Shown: positions 1 to 11,616 of the stretch, piece by piece
Numbering within the stretch: the first letter of the stretch is position 1
How the letters are laid out: every line of letters starts with the position of its first letter
NCBI RefSeq assembly: GCF_918797505.1
Contig: NC_092800.1
Span: 6,386,001-6,450,000 of the forward strand
Origin: Bemisia tabaci
Lineage: Eukaryota > Arthropoda > Insecta > Hemiptera > Aleyrodidae
DNA: 64,000 nt
Reading direction: 5' to 3'
Position numbers and translations under genes: made by a program
The notes under the pieces: model-generated
Database searches by the model: none
The model's input: the letters and a program-made list of their open reading frames with translations, nothing else
What the model was told of the DNA's origin: nothing

Positions 1-872
1 TAACGCCCATCAGAGTTGTTTAGAGATGCTTGTACTTCAGGGTTTTACCGATTTAGTACAGAAAAATAACTTAGATCTGTAGAATCAATTCGAATTTGTG
101 GCATATTTTTTATTTGGTTGATAAAATTTCAAGAGAAGAATGTACCCATGAAATATCTCGATACGAGTACACTGGAAACTTCAGAAAGTAGTAGAGTGCA
201 TAAATCATGCAGTCCACTCATAAAACAGTCAGAAAAAGAGGAAATAAAGACAAATAACATTACTTGTTCGACTTGGATCATAAATACCCGTCTATCAGGA
301 GAAAAAGTTGTTGATTACTTAATTATAATTCATAACGGTCGATTATCTCAAATATGTAACGAGAGAAAAAAACAAATTAGTCTAAGGCATTAAAATTAGT
401 GTTTAACTAACGCAACGATGTTCAATAAAATTTTCAGCAAGTATAAAATAAAACTGCTTTGCTTTAAAAAATGCATAAGTGTCAATCATCATTTTCCAGA
501 GTAAGATTGAATTAGACATTACAAAGAGTAGGATGAAAACATGGAAAATCTAAAAATGAAATATTTAATTAATCTTTGCTCGAGCAAGAATAAGGAAAAG
601 TTATGCGTATATTCGGGATTCATCTAGTAAGGTATATTTTTACTCGGCTAGAAACATGCTGCAACATAGGCTTGCTTAAAAAATTAAATGAGAGCGGATT
701 TAGGCCAAAAGCTGAGTGGACGGGAAAAAAAATTGTTGGAATGAATGGGTCAGTTGTATTGATGTGAAAAGCTTTTGAGCAACAGAATACGACGTGGAAA
801 TACTGCTACTTGTAAGGGTCATAAGGTAAACATTAGAATAATACAAATTTTACATCGGATGGGTACCTACTC
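1..872. other. AT-rich DNA without a recognisable gene
   Basis: No splice-bounded exon, repeat or RNA gene is visible. A 91-codon open frame (118-393) begins at TTG, with its first ATG at 148. It has no recognisable domain and no flanking acceptor or donor, so I treat it as a chance frame. Confidence 0.5.
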
Positions 873-874
873 TA

Positions 875-1106
875 CACTGTAACAAAAAAACCATATTGGA
901 TCTAGAGTCGAGACTCTTGAAAACATTGACAAGAAAAAATACTCTTGATTCAATCGCATTTTTGCATGAATCAAAACGAAATCCGCTTAAATTAAGAGGC
1001 TTGGTTCTTGATTTAAGCTAGATTCTGAATGAATCAAGAGTACTTTTTCATGTCGATGTTTTTAAGAGTCTGGACTCAAGATCCAATGTGTTTTTTTTTT
1101 CCAGTG
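875..1106. mobile_element. MITE family A, copy 1
   Basis: A 232 bp non-coding palindromic element begins CACTG and ends CCAGTG, directly flanked by TA on both sides (873-874 and 1107-1108). The left arm reads TCTAGAGTCGAGACTC then CTCTTGATTCAAT. The right arm carries the complements (AGAGTCTGGACTC, ATGAATCAAGAGTA). At least five related copies lie in this window. TA target duplication plus long inverted arms fits a MITE mobilised by a Tc1/mariner-type transposase; no transposase is encoded here. Confidence 0.85.
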
Positions 1107-1108
1107 TA

Positions 1109-1953
1109 AGCATTATTTTGAGTCAGTCCCCCTAGCCGAATGCAACTGGGAATTCGCGAGAAACCGGATTTTCTGATTCGACGAATGAAGAAGGAGTGCT
1201 GCTAGCAGAAAAACGAAATACATTCGAAAAATAAATAAAAAAATGAATAACCAAGAAAAGCACACAGGTAAACCACCGACAAAGTGGTTTCTGAACTCGT
1301 TTGGAGGAGTGCCACGATGGAGAACTATGAAAAACTCGTAGGACGGTTCTTCGACTCATTTGATTCACCGAGACATCCTTCGGCTAAGTTTTCCTCGAAC
1401 GAGAACTTGAAATTCGATAACATCACGGAATGAATTGGCCATTCATTCAGATTTATTCCACCGGCGTTGCCGATTCGAAAGCACCGCGTCGAAATTCCCC
1501 CGAAAATCCAACAGAAAATAGTGAATTCCGCGGGAGTTCCGACAACACCGCATACGGATCGCCGCCGACGGAACAGCTTTCCTCCATTACTCGCGGGGCG
1601 CGGATCGGCGATTTGTCGATCGCTTACATTTGAATTACTCTCATTCCGGAGGCGGCGCGGGAGATTTACATAATTCGTGAATCTCTATTCAAAATGTCGG
1701 AGTAAAAAGCCGGCTCCGTGGGAGCCATTTCTATGCAAAGCGAGCTTCCTCGAGTGATGGAGGGAAATATTATATTCTCGGACACAAATTCACTTTTCCA
1801 TATAAGTGATTTTAGGAGCGTCATTTTTATTGCGCCGGTCAACAGTGTTGGCTGTCAAATTCGATATTATCATCCCACTTTTTTCGTTTTCCTTTGGTTT
1901 TCCTCCTTCTCGGTCGCTCTCTACTGTTCTGCTCGTTTACTTCGTGTCTCGAC
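1109..1953. other. Intergenic, with a CpG-rich block near 1380-1700
   Basis: From about 1380 to 1700 the DNA becomes rich in CG dinucleotides (CCGCGGGAG, GCGGGGCGCGG) and contains TTTACATAATTC. Overlapping short open frames here are the expected by-product of GC-rich sequence. No coding domain is seen. It resembles the other CpG-rich blocks in the window and could be regulatory. Confidence 0.35.
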
Positions 1954-2115
1954 CGGTGGCGCGGTGTGAATGATCGATAAATCTCCATTTGAAGCTATGG
2001 AAAAGAATCGATTATTAAGGTGTTCGATGCGAACACCTTATTTATCGATCCTTTCCCGTAGGTTTGCATGACGGATCAATCGATAAATCGCAAAGCAAGC
2101 CACGCAACGCCACTG
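1954..2115. mobile_element. hAT-type MITE family G, copy 1
   Basis: The element starts CGGTGGCGCGG and ends CAACGCCACTG, a degenerate version of the CAGTGGCGTGGCG terminal repeat seen at 42371. The flanking 8-mers GTCTCGAC (1946-1953) and ATCTCGAC (2116-2123) match at 7 of 8 positions, which is the 8 bp duplication expected of hAT transposons. The centre holds the near-perfect palindrome GGTGTTCGATGCGAACACC. Arms carry ATCGATAAAT/ATTTATCGAT words. Confidence 0.85.
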
Positions 2116-3239
2116 ATCTCGACGATTTCCTCCATCCATGAGTGATGCACTTGTTTAGGTTTGGCGATATAAAAATGTAAGAGTAGTCGGGTGAGATAAG
2201 TTTTTATCCTCCATTTTTCCCTGATGAAGACACTGCTACTTACTAATAAATACTCTTATGTAGGTTCGTGCTTTCTAATTCTACATGTCAGTTTAACTAT
2301 TCGGTTAAAAATTCATGTAAAGATTTACGAGTTGAGAAAACGTCAATCATTACATTCTCGAATGGACTATCAACAGCGACATAGAGTCATCTTGGATTAT
2401 ACATTCTTACTTATACTTGAGGCGTCTACAACCAAAACTAGCGATATCCATTGCCCTGTCTAGAAATGGTGCAAATATATTCATTTCCTGCGGGGGGAGC
2501 AACCACAACTTCTGGGTGTTTTTAACATTTTTCAGAATTTCATAGCTCAATAAGGAATAATTCACAAGAAAACATGAACATGGAGTATACCTCGTTCTTC
2601 CAAACATAAAAAATTGGTCCAAGACGCAACACATCATCTTAATTTCAAAATGTTATTTACGTTAAATCGTGTGTACGACATGTCCATTTCAAGGGGAATA
2701 ATGTCCCCAACATTACTAATTCCGGGTGGGGCCGCTGGGCCCCATATCCAATTGTAGGAGTGAACAGATGCAACATAAAAATATATTTTAAAAAAGATAT
2801 CTGGTGAGCATGCAATTTTCTGTGAACGCAATGCACTCCCAAGGAGCTGCACTATAGAAAGTGAGGCTCAGAAAGCTCGAAATAAAAATCGAGTGTGATG
2901 ACATAGAGGATACATGCTTAAAAGTTACAACCAGCTGCTCACAAGATACTATTCCGGAGATATGCGTATGCGATTTAAAAATGCATCGAAAAGTCTAGAA
3001 TAATAGCTAGAGATCTGCTGCAATCATTCTGTGACTTGGCAGGAGCGAAACCACTCGATTGAGCACGGCTGAGTCTGAAAGAAAAAAAATCTGGTCGCTC
3101 ACCGTTGGTGGAAATATTTCGAATAAACAATGACTATTGAATATTTCTGTTAAGTCACGATTTATCCGCGGGTATTAGTCTATTGTTATGGGCAGTGGAT
3201 TTCAAACAACAGCGCCTCTGAGTTACGCAATGCGCCGGA
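2116..3239. other. No feature recognised
   Basis: Moderately AT-rich DNA. Small open frames on both strands lack domains and splice context. Nothing repeated elsewhere in the window was noticed here. Confidence 0.4.
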
Positions 3240-3495
3240 CTGCCGTGCTAAGGAATAACGCCGTATGATCATTCGGATTTTTGTCAAATTTCCTCTCAGA
3301 AAATATTACTTTTCGATGAAAGTAAAGTGATGTACGCTTGTCTTGAAATTTAGATTTTTCAGATGAAAATACGAACGAAATTCTCTGAAAAATCGAAAGA
3401 CTAATATTTATAAATTTTCACGACAATTCGTGATTTATCCAAGGGAATCAGGCAATGTCTGAAGGCTCATACGGCGTTTTCCCTTAGCACGGCGT
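3240..3495. mobile_element. MITE family D, copy 1
   Basis: Begins CTGCCGTGCTAAGGAATAA and ends CCCTTAGCACGGCG. The inverted arms of about 50 bp include the CGCCGTATGA / TCATACGGCG pair and TTGTCAAATTTCC opposite GGAATCAGGCAA. Length matches the ~253 bp of the other D copies. The flanks have decayed, so no target duplication is visible for this copy. Confidence 0.85.
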
Positions 3496-4231
3496 TAGAG
3501 GTGTAGCAACAGGTTTTCGTCCGAGCTATGCAAGTTGGGAATATACTTTTAACATAACCGAGCCGAATGCTGCTGCGTTACGATAGTATCAGAGACAGAG
3601 CTAAGCGAGGTTAATTTATGTGAGGACATGAGGTGGATTCATTTGGTACCGTCTTAATGAATTTCCGAGGAGGGTTCTGAGGCTTCCTCTAGAGTGCTTC
3701 TTCCGCCCCCACGCTAATGATACGATTTCATTCAACGGATCCAGCAAAGATGGCGATGCCGAAATGAAAACAAGACGTTTCCAGTATGCACGAAGGAGAG
3801 CACAGCCGCAGGGAAAACGAGGGGTGTTGATCTATTTATGTTTCCTCCCCAAAAAGTCAGTATCCCGTAATAGATTTCTGGCACTGTTGTTAGCCAAGCA
3901 CAAAGCAGACGTCTGATTATCAGCTTTGTCGCGAATCCAACGCTGGGCTACTGAAATTCCTATTGTGCAAGACATTACACGGTACCATTCTATGTGCCCA
4001 TGGCATCCTGGTAGGTTAGGGGCATTTGAATACGAGTAAAAATATGGAATGGTAGGAAATAAACCAAACGAAACGTGGCAACCAAAAGCAAGGATTTGAC
4101 ATTTGCCTCATGAATGTATCTCTATTTTCGTGTGCCGATACGTAAATAGCGACAGCCGTTACGAAAACAATAAAGGTATCAAACATGTTTCCGATGAGCA
4201 AGGCGAAATATAAATAAAATAAAATACATTT
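3496..4231. other. No feature recognised
   Basis: Unique-looking sequence of mixed composition. No convincing exon, repeat or RNA gene. Confidence 0.4.
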
Positions 4232-4375
4232 AAAGAGCCATATCCTTGCAATTAATATTTAATTAATTAACAAAACTTACATTTTAGCTACAGATAGGCT
4301 ATGCCCGAAAGACGTCTTTAGTTAAAATGTAAGTTTGTTAAAGAATTAAATAATAGTTGCAAGGTTGTGGCTCTT
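4232..4375. repeat. Inverted repeat (hairpin-type MITE, single copy)
   Basis: AAAGAGCCATATCCTTGCAA at the left is mirrored by TTGCAAGGTTGTGGCTCTT at the right. A second inner pair, AACTTACATTTTAGCTA / GTTAAAATGTAAGTTT, makes the arms about 60 bp with a short loop near 4300. This is typical of a MITE, but no second copy was found in the window. Confidence 0.7.
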
Positions 4376-6299
4376 CAAGTTTATTTCATTTGCATCATTT
4401 TCATTATAACCATTTTATCATAAGTGAGATAATAAGAATTAATAAATCAATGAGAATTTCGGTTAACATTTCTATGACCTTTAAACAGGTGATGAGAAAT
4501 TATATTTCCCGTACAGTCGCAATAATTTTCCATGCCTAACTATTAATAATAATCCTTTCTGCCATTAACTTATCGTTATTATCTTCAGATAGTCTTTGAA
4601 CTACACGCTTGGGAAGTTAAGATTGTACTAGTAATGGAGGACTGCCAAGACCCTTGTTTGATTATCGGTAGGAAAAATAAAAGACTTCGAATTACCACAT
4701 TTGTTGATCGTGAAATGAGAGTTGAACTTGAGATATTTATAAATGCTTGCAAGAAGTATTACTGATACGATATGTGAGAAGAAGAGAAAAATGGGCGAGA
4801 AATGATAAAGGCAAGCCTAAAACATTTAATTTGACGGCAACGAGCGATGTGGAATGAGGGGAGAGGGGGCATGTTAATTAAGCGGGAAGGAGGAATAATG
4901 GACAATTACCCAAGTGGAGTGACGCAAAGAGAAACGGAATAACTATAGGCAAAAAGAAACCGGTAAATGGTTAATTAGTTGGTGTTCTGAAAGGTTGATT
5001 GAAAAGCGCGATAAGATGTGTTTGTGGACTGGTACAAGAATGGAAACAGCGTATGAAACTATTACGCGCCTTAAAAATTAGCTGCCTTGTTTCATGCAAG
5101 TTTACACGAGGATATAACATCGAGAAAATGAAATTGATGCTGAGGCTTGGCTCAGAATACAGAGAGGGAAGGTGCTATGCGGTACCATACAGGATAAACA
5201 TACGGGCTAGGCTGAAATGAGAGAAGCTAATCGCCTATGATCACTTACAAAATAATGAAATGAAGTGCCAAAAAGCTCAAACATAACTAACTTACATATT
5301 CTTGCGATGATCACCATAGTAATTCGTACGAACTCTCAGTAGCCGACCTCAACCGTTGTAACTGACCAGGTAGGTAACTATTCAAACTCTACTGCTGCCG
5401 ATTTGCATAACCGGCAAAATGAAGGCGTTTTGCTGGCTGGCCGTCTTTTTCCGATGTATTTGCTTCTTCGATGTATTCGCCGCGTAATGATGGTATTTAT
5501 TCAGTCTGTTATTCACGAAGAGGCACTTTCTTGACTAGAAAACTGCAGGATTGATCATGTTTACTTTGATAGTAAATTAGTAGCTCTGGACTGCACTACA
5601 TGGCAAAGTGAAGCTTCATTTGGCCACCTCATGGAGTTGTGAGGCTGAATTTGGTTCCGGTTTGTGAATTGCGATCTACGACTCATTCTTTCATCAAAAT
5701 AGGTGGACCGTAACTGCTTAAATTCAGGATCCTTTACATTAGAGAAATTGAAAACACTGCATAATTTTTACAATGATGCATCTTTAATGAGATTCCTACG
5801 AGAACGGGCGCGATAATGTTGAGACATTCACTCAGCGAGTAAAAGTTAACAGCGATGATTCGGTTAAATCTTAATCAGATGCAACCGATTTTAAATGAAA
5901 CATGGTCAGCCCTGCTATTTCCTAGCTGATAAATGTATTATTTTATCATTTACATTATTTTCAACCATCTATGAGACACTTTTTTGCGATTAACGATCGT
6001 TACATGACCTCACTTGCTGATGACGCTCTGCGAAATTTTGTTCAGAAAAATCCGATTTCCTAGAGTTTCATTGGACCACATTTAAAAACTTATAGCGCGT
6101 TAGAAAGCTCAGAATAATGTCTTTCCATAATTTAGTTTTCGTCAGTCTTAGTTTCGGCAATATCCGATGGCTAAACTTACTTTCTGGACGACCTTCGAAC
6201 TTTACGGCAGCTGAGTACTTTTAAACAGCATGGTATCTACAGAATTCTGTCCTTAAGAAACACCATCATTTTACCTATCCTTTCCGCCAGTGGTTTACT
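4376..6299. other. No feature recognised
   Basis: About 1.9 kb of mixed sequence. The small open frames have no domain, no splice sites and no repeat relationship that I can see. Confidence 0.4.
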
Positions 6300-6920
6300 C
6301 GGGTCACCACGGCAACTTACAAACCTATACCGGAAATCCGGGATGCAGAGGGCGGGCTGAACTATTTCGAGCCCCTGCAGCCGACAGACACGCAACCGGC
6401 ATTGCAGACCGGACTTTTTCGGAGGCGCGCGGAGTTCGTACTTTGTAAACGAAACTATATCGTAAATCAGACATCGTTACCGGGAGTATGACCGGTAAAA
6501 TTCCTCGGGAGATGTAAGCACTTGAGCGCGGCGCTGTCGCCGTTTCGCCACTCCGAACCCGACGGACCCCCGACACTCCTCCGCGACTCCGCGAAAAAAC
6601 GGCGACCGGGCGGGAACGAGAGCAGGGAGCGGAGAAAGAAAACGAAATCGCGATGTAGCCATTAAGATTTAATGCCCCGTATTCTTTTACACGCTCCCAT
6701 AATGACTTTACGGTCCTCTTAAATTATTTTACGCCGAGCCTCACTTTCCATTGTCACCGGGAGTCCCTTGTCGTTCGCGCCGTCTGTTACGAACGATTTT
6801 TTTGCACGCGCGAAAGGCAGAAAAGAAGAAAAAACCCGCCGTTTCTGGATCGAAAAACCCGCGTTCCGGAGTCCGAGATTCTCAGGCCGGAAAAGGACCG
6901 TCGGCCGGCGATCCGACCTT
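6300..6920. other. CpG-rich block
   Basis: CG dinucleotides are frequent (GCGCGGCGCTGTCGCCG, CCGCGACTCCGCG, GGCGACCGGGCGGG). Several overlapping minus-strand frames are open only because stop codons are rare in GC-rich DNA. No conserved domain is visible. It may be a regulatory or unmethylated island. Confidence 0.35.
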
Positions 6921-7002
6921 GCTTGAATAAATTACGAGAATTGTTCTATCAACAGCTATCGTTTTATTACACCTTGTTACCACCTCGCACGCACGGCGCC
7001 GG

Positions 7003-7166
7003 CAGTGGCGTGGCGTACTTTGCGATACATCGCTTAATCTGTCATTTAAACCTATGGAAAATGATCGATAAACAGGGTGTTCGCACCGCAAACCCTCATA
7101 ATCGATTCTTTACCATAGCTTCAAACGGGGAAATATCGATTATCAAATATTCACGCCTCGCCACTG
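7003..7166. mobile_element. hAT-type MITE family G, copy 2
   Basis: Starts CAGTGGCGTGGCGTAC and ends CACGCCTCGCCACTG. The flanking 8-mers GGCGCCGG and AGCACCGG agree at 6 of 8 positions, consistent with an aged 8 bp target duplication. The interior has ATGATCGATAAACAGGGTG and TAATCGATTCTTTACC, shared with the 1954 and 42371 copies. Confidence 0.85.
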
Positions 7167-7759
7167 AGCACCGGTTTATTGAGTGTAAGAAATAACCCCA
7201 ATTTTGAGACAGCGGCAAACGCGCTTGGCGATTTAATTAAGGAGCGATTAATAAATTATGGTGCTCTAAATTAGAGATCCTGACCGCTATTTGATTTATT
7301 TCCCAGACGAAGTCAGTCAATAAACGTAGACAACTGTACTGGTCCGCGGGAGGCCAACTTTTATCTAACCGTGGTGGTGCAAGCGTGCTTTTTTGTTCGA
7401 TAGGTCAGTGGATCGTACGCAGGAATCGATTTTTTATCCCCAAGTGATTAATTTGTTTCGAACATGGTCCAAAACAACTTAATTAGACCCTGAATGCTGT
7501 TTCCTGGGTTGAAGTGGCGTCGAGTTCGTTAAGCACTTTTTACAGCAATCTCTATGGATTTTGGCACTGTAAAATATTCTCGTGTAAAAAACAAAAAAAC
7601 ATACAGGCAAGGCTTGCGCCACATCTTCCTTGGAATACATTGGAGTCTGTTTACAAAAATGGAGGTAATATGTGAAATTATCGTCTCATGAAGGATTCTA
7701 CACGATCTACAAGAAGTCCTCACGGAGTAGAGTATCAGGGGTTATCCCCAAAAATCGTG
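7167..7759. other. No feature recognised
   Basis: Mixed composition with short open frames only; nothing repeated or domain-like was noticed. Confidence 0.35.
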
Positions 7760-7904
7760 ATACTATCCCAATTTGATGATGATATGGACAAATCCAATTA
7801 ATTATGATAATGTACCCGAGTAAATTAGGCTACTACCCCAAATATTGCGCTACTGCCGCAATCAATTGGAAATGTCCATATCATCATCAATTTGGGATGG
7901 TATT
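7760..7904. repeat. Inverted repeat (hairpin-type MITE)
   Basis: ATACTATCCCAATTTGATGA on the left and TCATCAATTTGGGATGGTAT on the right form arms of about 40 bp. Both include ATGATATGGACA / TGTCCATATCAT and CCAATTA / CAATTGG. No coding content and no second copy seen. Confidence 0.75.
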
Positions 7905-8083
7905 ACCATTAACGGTGACCACTGACACATTATTTCGGTGAAGACTTTCTGACCTTGCGTGATAAACGTCAACAGAAACACGAATAACGCTGACTAAAAT
8001 CTAGTGCTCATTACTAGATTTTCTGGGGATTAGATATTATGTCCGGAATCCATTGACCAGTAAAAGTCATTTCCATCGCTGTA

Positions 8084-8274
8084 GAGGGGATGACAAACTG
8101 AGTCAACCATATGGGAGATGGGTTCTAAAATGGGATCGTGCGAAGGAAAATTTTTCAAAGGAAGATACAATGGGTAAACAGCCTATTATCGAACACTGGT
8201 CCAACAATTAATATTGACGAAAACACCTTCTAGAACCCATCATATATAAACCTGGCTGAATCTGTCATCCCCCT
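8084..8274. repeat. Inverted repeat (hairpin-type MITE)
   Basis: AGGGGATGACAAACTGAG at the left pairs with CTGAATCTGTCATCCCCCT at the right. Deeper in, GATGGGTTCTAAA pairs with TCTAGAACCCATC. Arms are about 45 bp around an unpaired centre near 8180. Single copy in this window. Confidence 0.7.
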
Positions 8275-8443
8275 TGGGGCGTTGAACGGCGAACTAGGTA
8301 AAAGAAATAGTTCTTTCAAAAATTACGACCGAAACAGGCAAGTGCAAGTGTCCGAAGTGTGCAGCGTGCCGTCCCGATATATTTCTTGGATTTTGACAGC
8401 GGACTCAAAACATCTCAAAACCCGTGTTCCTTAGGGAGAGGGC

Positions 8444-8462
8444 GGGGGGGGGGGGGGGGGGG
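8444..8462 (+). repeat. Poly(G) tract of 19
   Basis: An uninterrupted run of G, preceded by GGGAGAGGGC. It can form a G-quadruplex in principle and is also a common place for assembly length error. Confidence 0.9.
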
Positions 8463-8535
8463 CATCAATATTCGAAGGACATTGGACGAAGCGAGAGGTA
8501 TCAAAGAATGGAGGCGGACCGGTGGTACTGGTACT

Positions 8536-8788
8536 CTGCCGTGCTGAGGAAGAACGCCGTATGAACATTCGAGGGTTGCCAAATTTCCCCCCATAAAAAA
8601 TGTATTTTTGACGACATTCGTGCACATTTCAATTTGGAATCGTCAGAAATTTTAGATTAAATTGCGTAGAAAATTGTCTGAAAATTTTGGAAAATTACAT
8701 TCGCAATTTTCCTAGTGAATTCGGTTTTTATCGAAGGAAATTTGGCAACGTCTGGAGGCTCATACGGCGTTTTTCCTTAGCACGGCAG
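8536..8788. mobile_element. MITE family D, copy 2 (253 bp)
   Basis: Starts CTGCCGTGCTGAGGAAGAA and ends TTTTTCCTTAGCACGGCAG, with identical flanking tetramers TACT at 8532-8535 and 8789-8792. This defines a 4 bp target-site duplication. Terminal arms of about 50 bp pair CGCCGTATGAACATTCGAG with CTGGAGGCTCATACGGCG. Non-coding. Confidence 0.9.
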
Positions 8789-9215
8789 TACTCTGGTGGA
8801 GCTGGAAAAGCGGGGATCGAGTCAACAAGTACCGCGGAGACCGAACAATGTCCGATTCCGCAGGCTGTCCCCTTTCAGGATTCCAGACGAGTCACCGTGA
8901 AGTTATGATCGGTGTCGCAGCGCGGCGCGTCCTCAATGCACCATAAATCGTTTAATGGTGCTGTAAACAGGTTTGCGGTGGATTCGCTGGATGCGCGCTC
9001 CCCGGGCCGCGCCGCACCGGCCGGCTCCGATGATATCTGATATTTGTTCGGCTCGCGACCGCCATCCCGCGTCCCAGGTAACTGTGCCGGCCCAGGCTCG
9101 ATGTTGCAATTTTGGCCGGAAATCGTCGATATCCGATCCGGTGAAACGATGTTGCTCAGGCAGACAGTTTTATTTTACCAAAGATTCCGGGGTCCCGAAA
9201 TAAACGCCGAAGTTC
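8789..9215. other. GC-leaning spacer
   Basis: Mixed CG-rich sequence between a family D element and a minisatellite. Open frames run through it, but there is no recognisable protein domain. Confidence 0.3.
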
Positions 9216-9404
9216 CGAAAAATTCCAAGTTGTTCAGGGGTTCTGAAAAAGTTCCAAAATCGAAAAATTCCGAGTTGTTCAGGGGTTCTGTGAAAAAGTT
9301 CCAAAATCGAAAAATTCCAAGTTGTTCAGGGGGTTCTGTGAAAAACTTCCAAAATCGAAAAATTCCAAGTTGTTCAGGGGGTTCTGTGAAAAAGTTCCAA
9401 AATA
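9216..9404. repeat. Minisatellite, four 45-48 bp units
   Basis: Units start at 9216, 9261, 9308 and 9356 with CGAAAAATTCC. Each carries GTTGTTCAGGGG and AAAGTTCCAAAATC. The last two are almost identical and add one G and TGTG, showing stepwise growth. A 131-codon open frame crosses the array, but the 47 bp unit shifts phase within it. The repeated peptide is therefore not constant, and I do not call it a gene. Confidence 0.9.
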
Positions 9405-10419
9405 CGCCCAGATTTAGTTCCGAGGATCGTCAAATTTGATAAAATAATCGGTCATACTGACGAAAAACCCCAAATCCAGGAAATGCGATGGCTGAATATT
9501 CCGGGAACAGTTCCAATTATTTGAAAAGTTCCCCAATTCGGAATTAACGCCCGGAAAAACTAGCGCTGGCAGCGAACGCATGCTCATCCGAAAAGAGATG
9601 GATAAAAACTTCAGCTAGAGAAAAATAAAGAATTATATCTATTGAAAAATAGCGCCAAAATAACGATGAGTGCATCAGAATAGTCTGAAATACACTCCTG
9701 ACTTCGCAATCTGCGGGAGAAATGTGAGATTTTCAGGCTTTTCGCTTCCCATATAAGTACGGTACTACGGCACGGTCAACATTTCGTTAGAGAAGACATT
9801 CTCCTTGTGCATTAGGAGGATCCCTCTTGGAGGATCGCATGATTATCTTGTGGAGACTACAATTAGAAAATGCCCGTAAATCCAAGACTTTAGGAAACGG
9901 GTCGAAATGACAACGCTGAGGAAAGGAACCCATCAATTGGGCGCTATCGGACTTCGGGATCGCGCAGCTTTGGAGACTTGATTTGTGGTCCAGCTTTTAT
10001 TCGTTATTGATTTTATTCCTAATCTGATCTTTTTCTCATGAAATTCAGTTGCAGGACGAACAACTCTCTTCCACGGACATTCCGGTTCTCTTCCGACCAT
10101 CGATCGGGGAAAAAACGTTTCATCCTAATTGCGAAATATCTCAAGAGGCATGACTTCAAGAATAACTTCTTCTGATAAACGAATTAATTTGCCTCATCAC
10201 AAGAAGACGCATTTTCTTGCATTATTATGAAGGCATTACACAAGAAAATTTAATGCGAGAGTAGTTATGTCAACGTGTTATATGTGGAGATAATGCAAAA
10301 AAGAGGGGGAAAAAAACGAACTCAACTTTAAAGGTGTTAAAATTTCCGCTAGCAAATGGCATTTTTACTGAGAGAATTTGGGTGATATCATCTAGAATTT
10401 TCAGTAGTTTTTCTTTTGA
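9405..10419. other. No feature recognised
   Basis: Mixed AT-leaning DNA after the minisatellite, with scattered AAGTTCC words just beyond it. No exon or second repeat noticed. Confidence 0.35.
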
Positions 10420-11090
10420 TTTCATGCTAAAATCAAGAACATTCTGGACAAAAATCACTCAAGTGCATTCTTGTAAAACATTAGTCGTTTGAGGACTTTT
10501 GCAACCCGTTGGTAGGAGTCACGCTCCTTCGTCGAGTGACGACAAATCGATTATTAACATTAGCTTGGAAGTTTCGATTCCAAGAGACATTAAGATTAAA
10601 AGTGAACAAAAATCACACAGGTGCAGTCCTCGGGGAAAACCATGCTCCTTTACTAGGCATTTTTAACTGGAAAATGAAACTGAAAAATTCAGTGATTTTT
10701 CTTATGAACTCTACTCGCAAGAATAAAAAAAACTGGACAACGATCACACAGGTGAAAAAAAAAAGAAGAAAAAATTGAGCAAAAATCACACAGGTGCAGT
10801 CTTGAGGAGAAAACCTGCACTTTCACAAGGCATTTTAAACTGAAAAATTCAGTGATTTTTCACCAGACCTCTAGCAAACTGAAAGAAAAAATTAGACAAA
10901 AATCAGGTGCATTCTTGTAAAAATTCGAGCAATTTGAGTGAATGTTCCAACCGTTGAATGGAGTCCCATCCCTTCGTTCGGGTAACGACGAATCGATGCT
11001 CAACAGTATCCTCAAACAAAAAATAATTTTCCCCGGCGAATTCTCATTAGCTTGGAAGTCTGGATTCGAATCCAAAAGAACGATTCCATC
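10420..11090. repeat. Diverged direct segmental duplication with internal repeats
   Basis: The stretch about 10430-10600 reappears at about 10880-11080. Both carry GTGCATTCTTGTAAAA, an ACGACRAATCGAT word and ATTAGCTTGGAAG in the same order. Between them, CAAAAATCACACAGGTGCAGTC and GAAAAATTCAGTGATTTTTC each recur (near 10609 and 10782, and 10682 and 10843). Identity is moderate, so the duplication is not recent. Confidence 0.75.
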
Positions 11091-11460
11091 TGGGACGGGT
11101 GTGCTGGAGCTGGAGGAGCATTGGATGTTGAGCCGGTGCGGAAAACCAGTTTGGTCGGTGCGGCGCGGCGCGTATCTCGGCTCCATCTCGGACGGCGGAC
11201 ACCATTGGTCAGCGGCGAAACAATGCAGGACCTTCGCTTCTCCCGAGTCTCCGCTTCGGCCATGTCCAAGTCCGTGGTGCGCCTCCTCCCAACGCCGTGG
11301 CTCCGGCCGCGGCTGCCTCGACCATGAGACAGGACCAGGGCCGCACGCCGCGCCGCACACCGATGGTGCATCTCACCTCTGCCGTGATATCCGAGAGAGC
11401 AAGAAGTGCAAAGATGAAGTCTCGAGAAAACGGGCTCAGAAGCGTCTGACCGCATGATTT
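11091..11460. other. GC-rich block with overlapping open frames
   Basis: At least four frames on both strands are open across 11090-11460, the longest giving 171 codons (10942-11457, +). Simultaneous opening in many frames, no domain and no splice context argue for composition rather than a gene. Confidence 0.35.
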
Positions 11461-11616
11461 CATTCTTTGAGTTAATTGAATGTATCAAAAATTATCAAAA
11501 TTAATGGATGCAGGATGGAACCAATGGAGGCAGGGTCGCAAAATTTCGTGAAAAGTAAAATCTAGAAATTTCACATGAAATATTTCATGAAATTTCAAAA
11601 ATTCATGAAAGATATT

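Noticed and set aside
9044..9439. 131-codon frame with repeated peptide
   Set aside because: The repeat is a non-coding-style minisatellite; one unit is 47 bp and shifts the peptide register, and there is no start or splice support.
10942..11457. 171-codon open frame
   Set aside because: It lies in GC-rich DNA where four frames on both strands are open together, begins inside a segmental duplication, and shows no domain or splice context.
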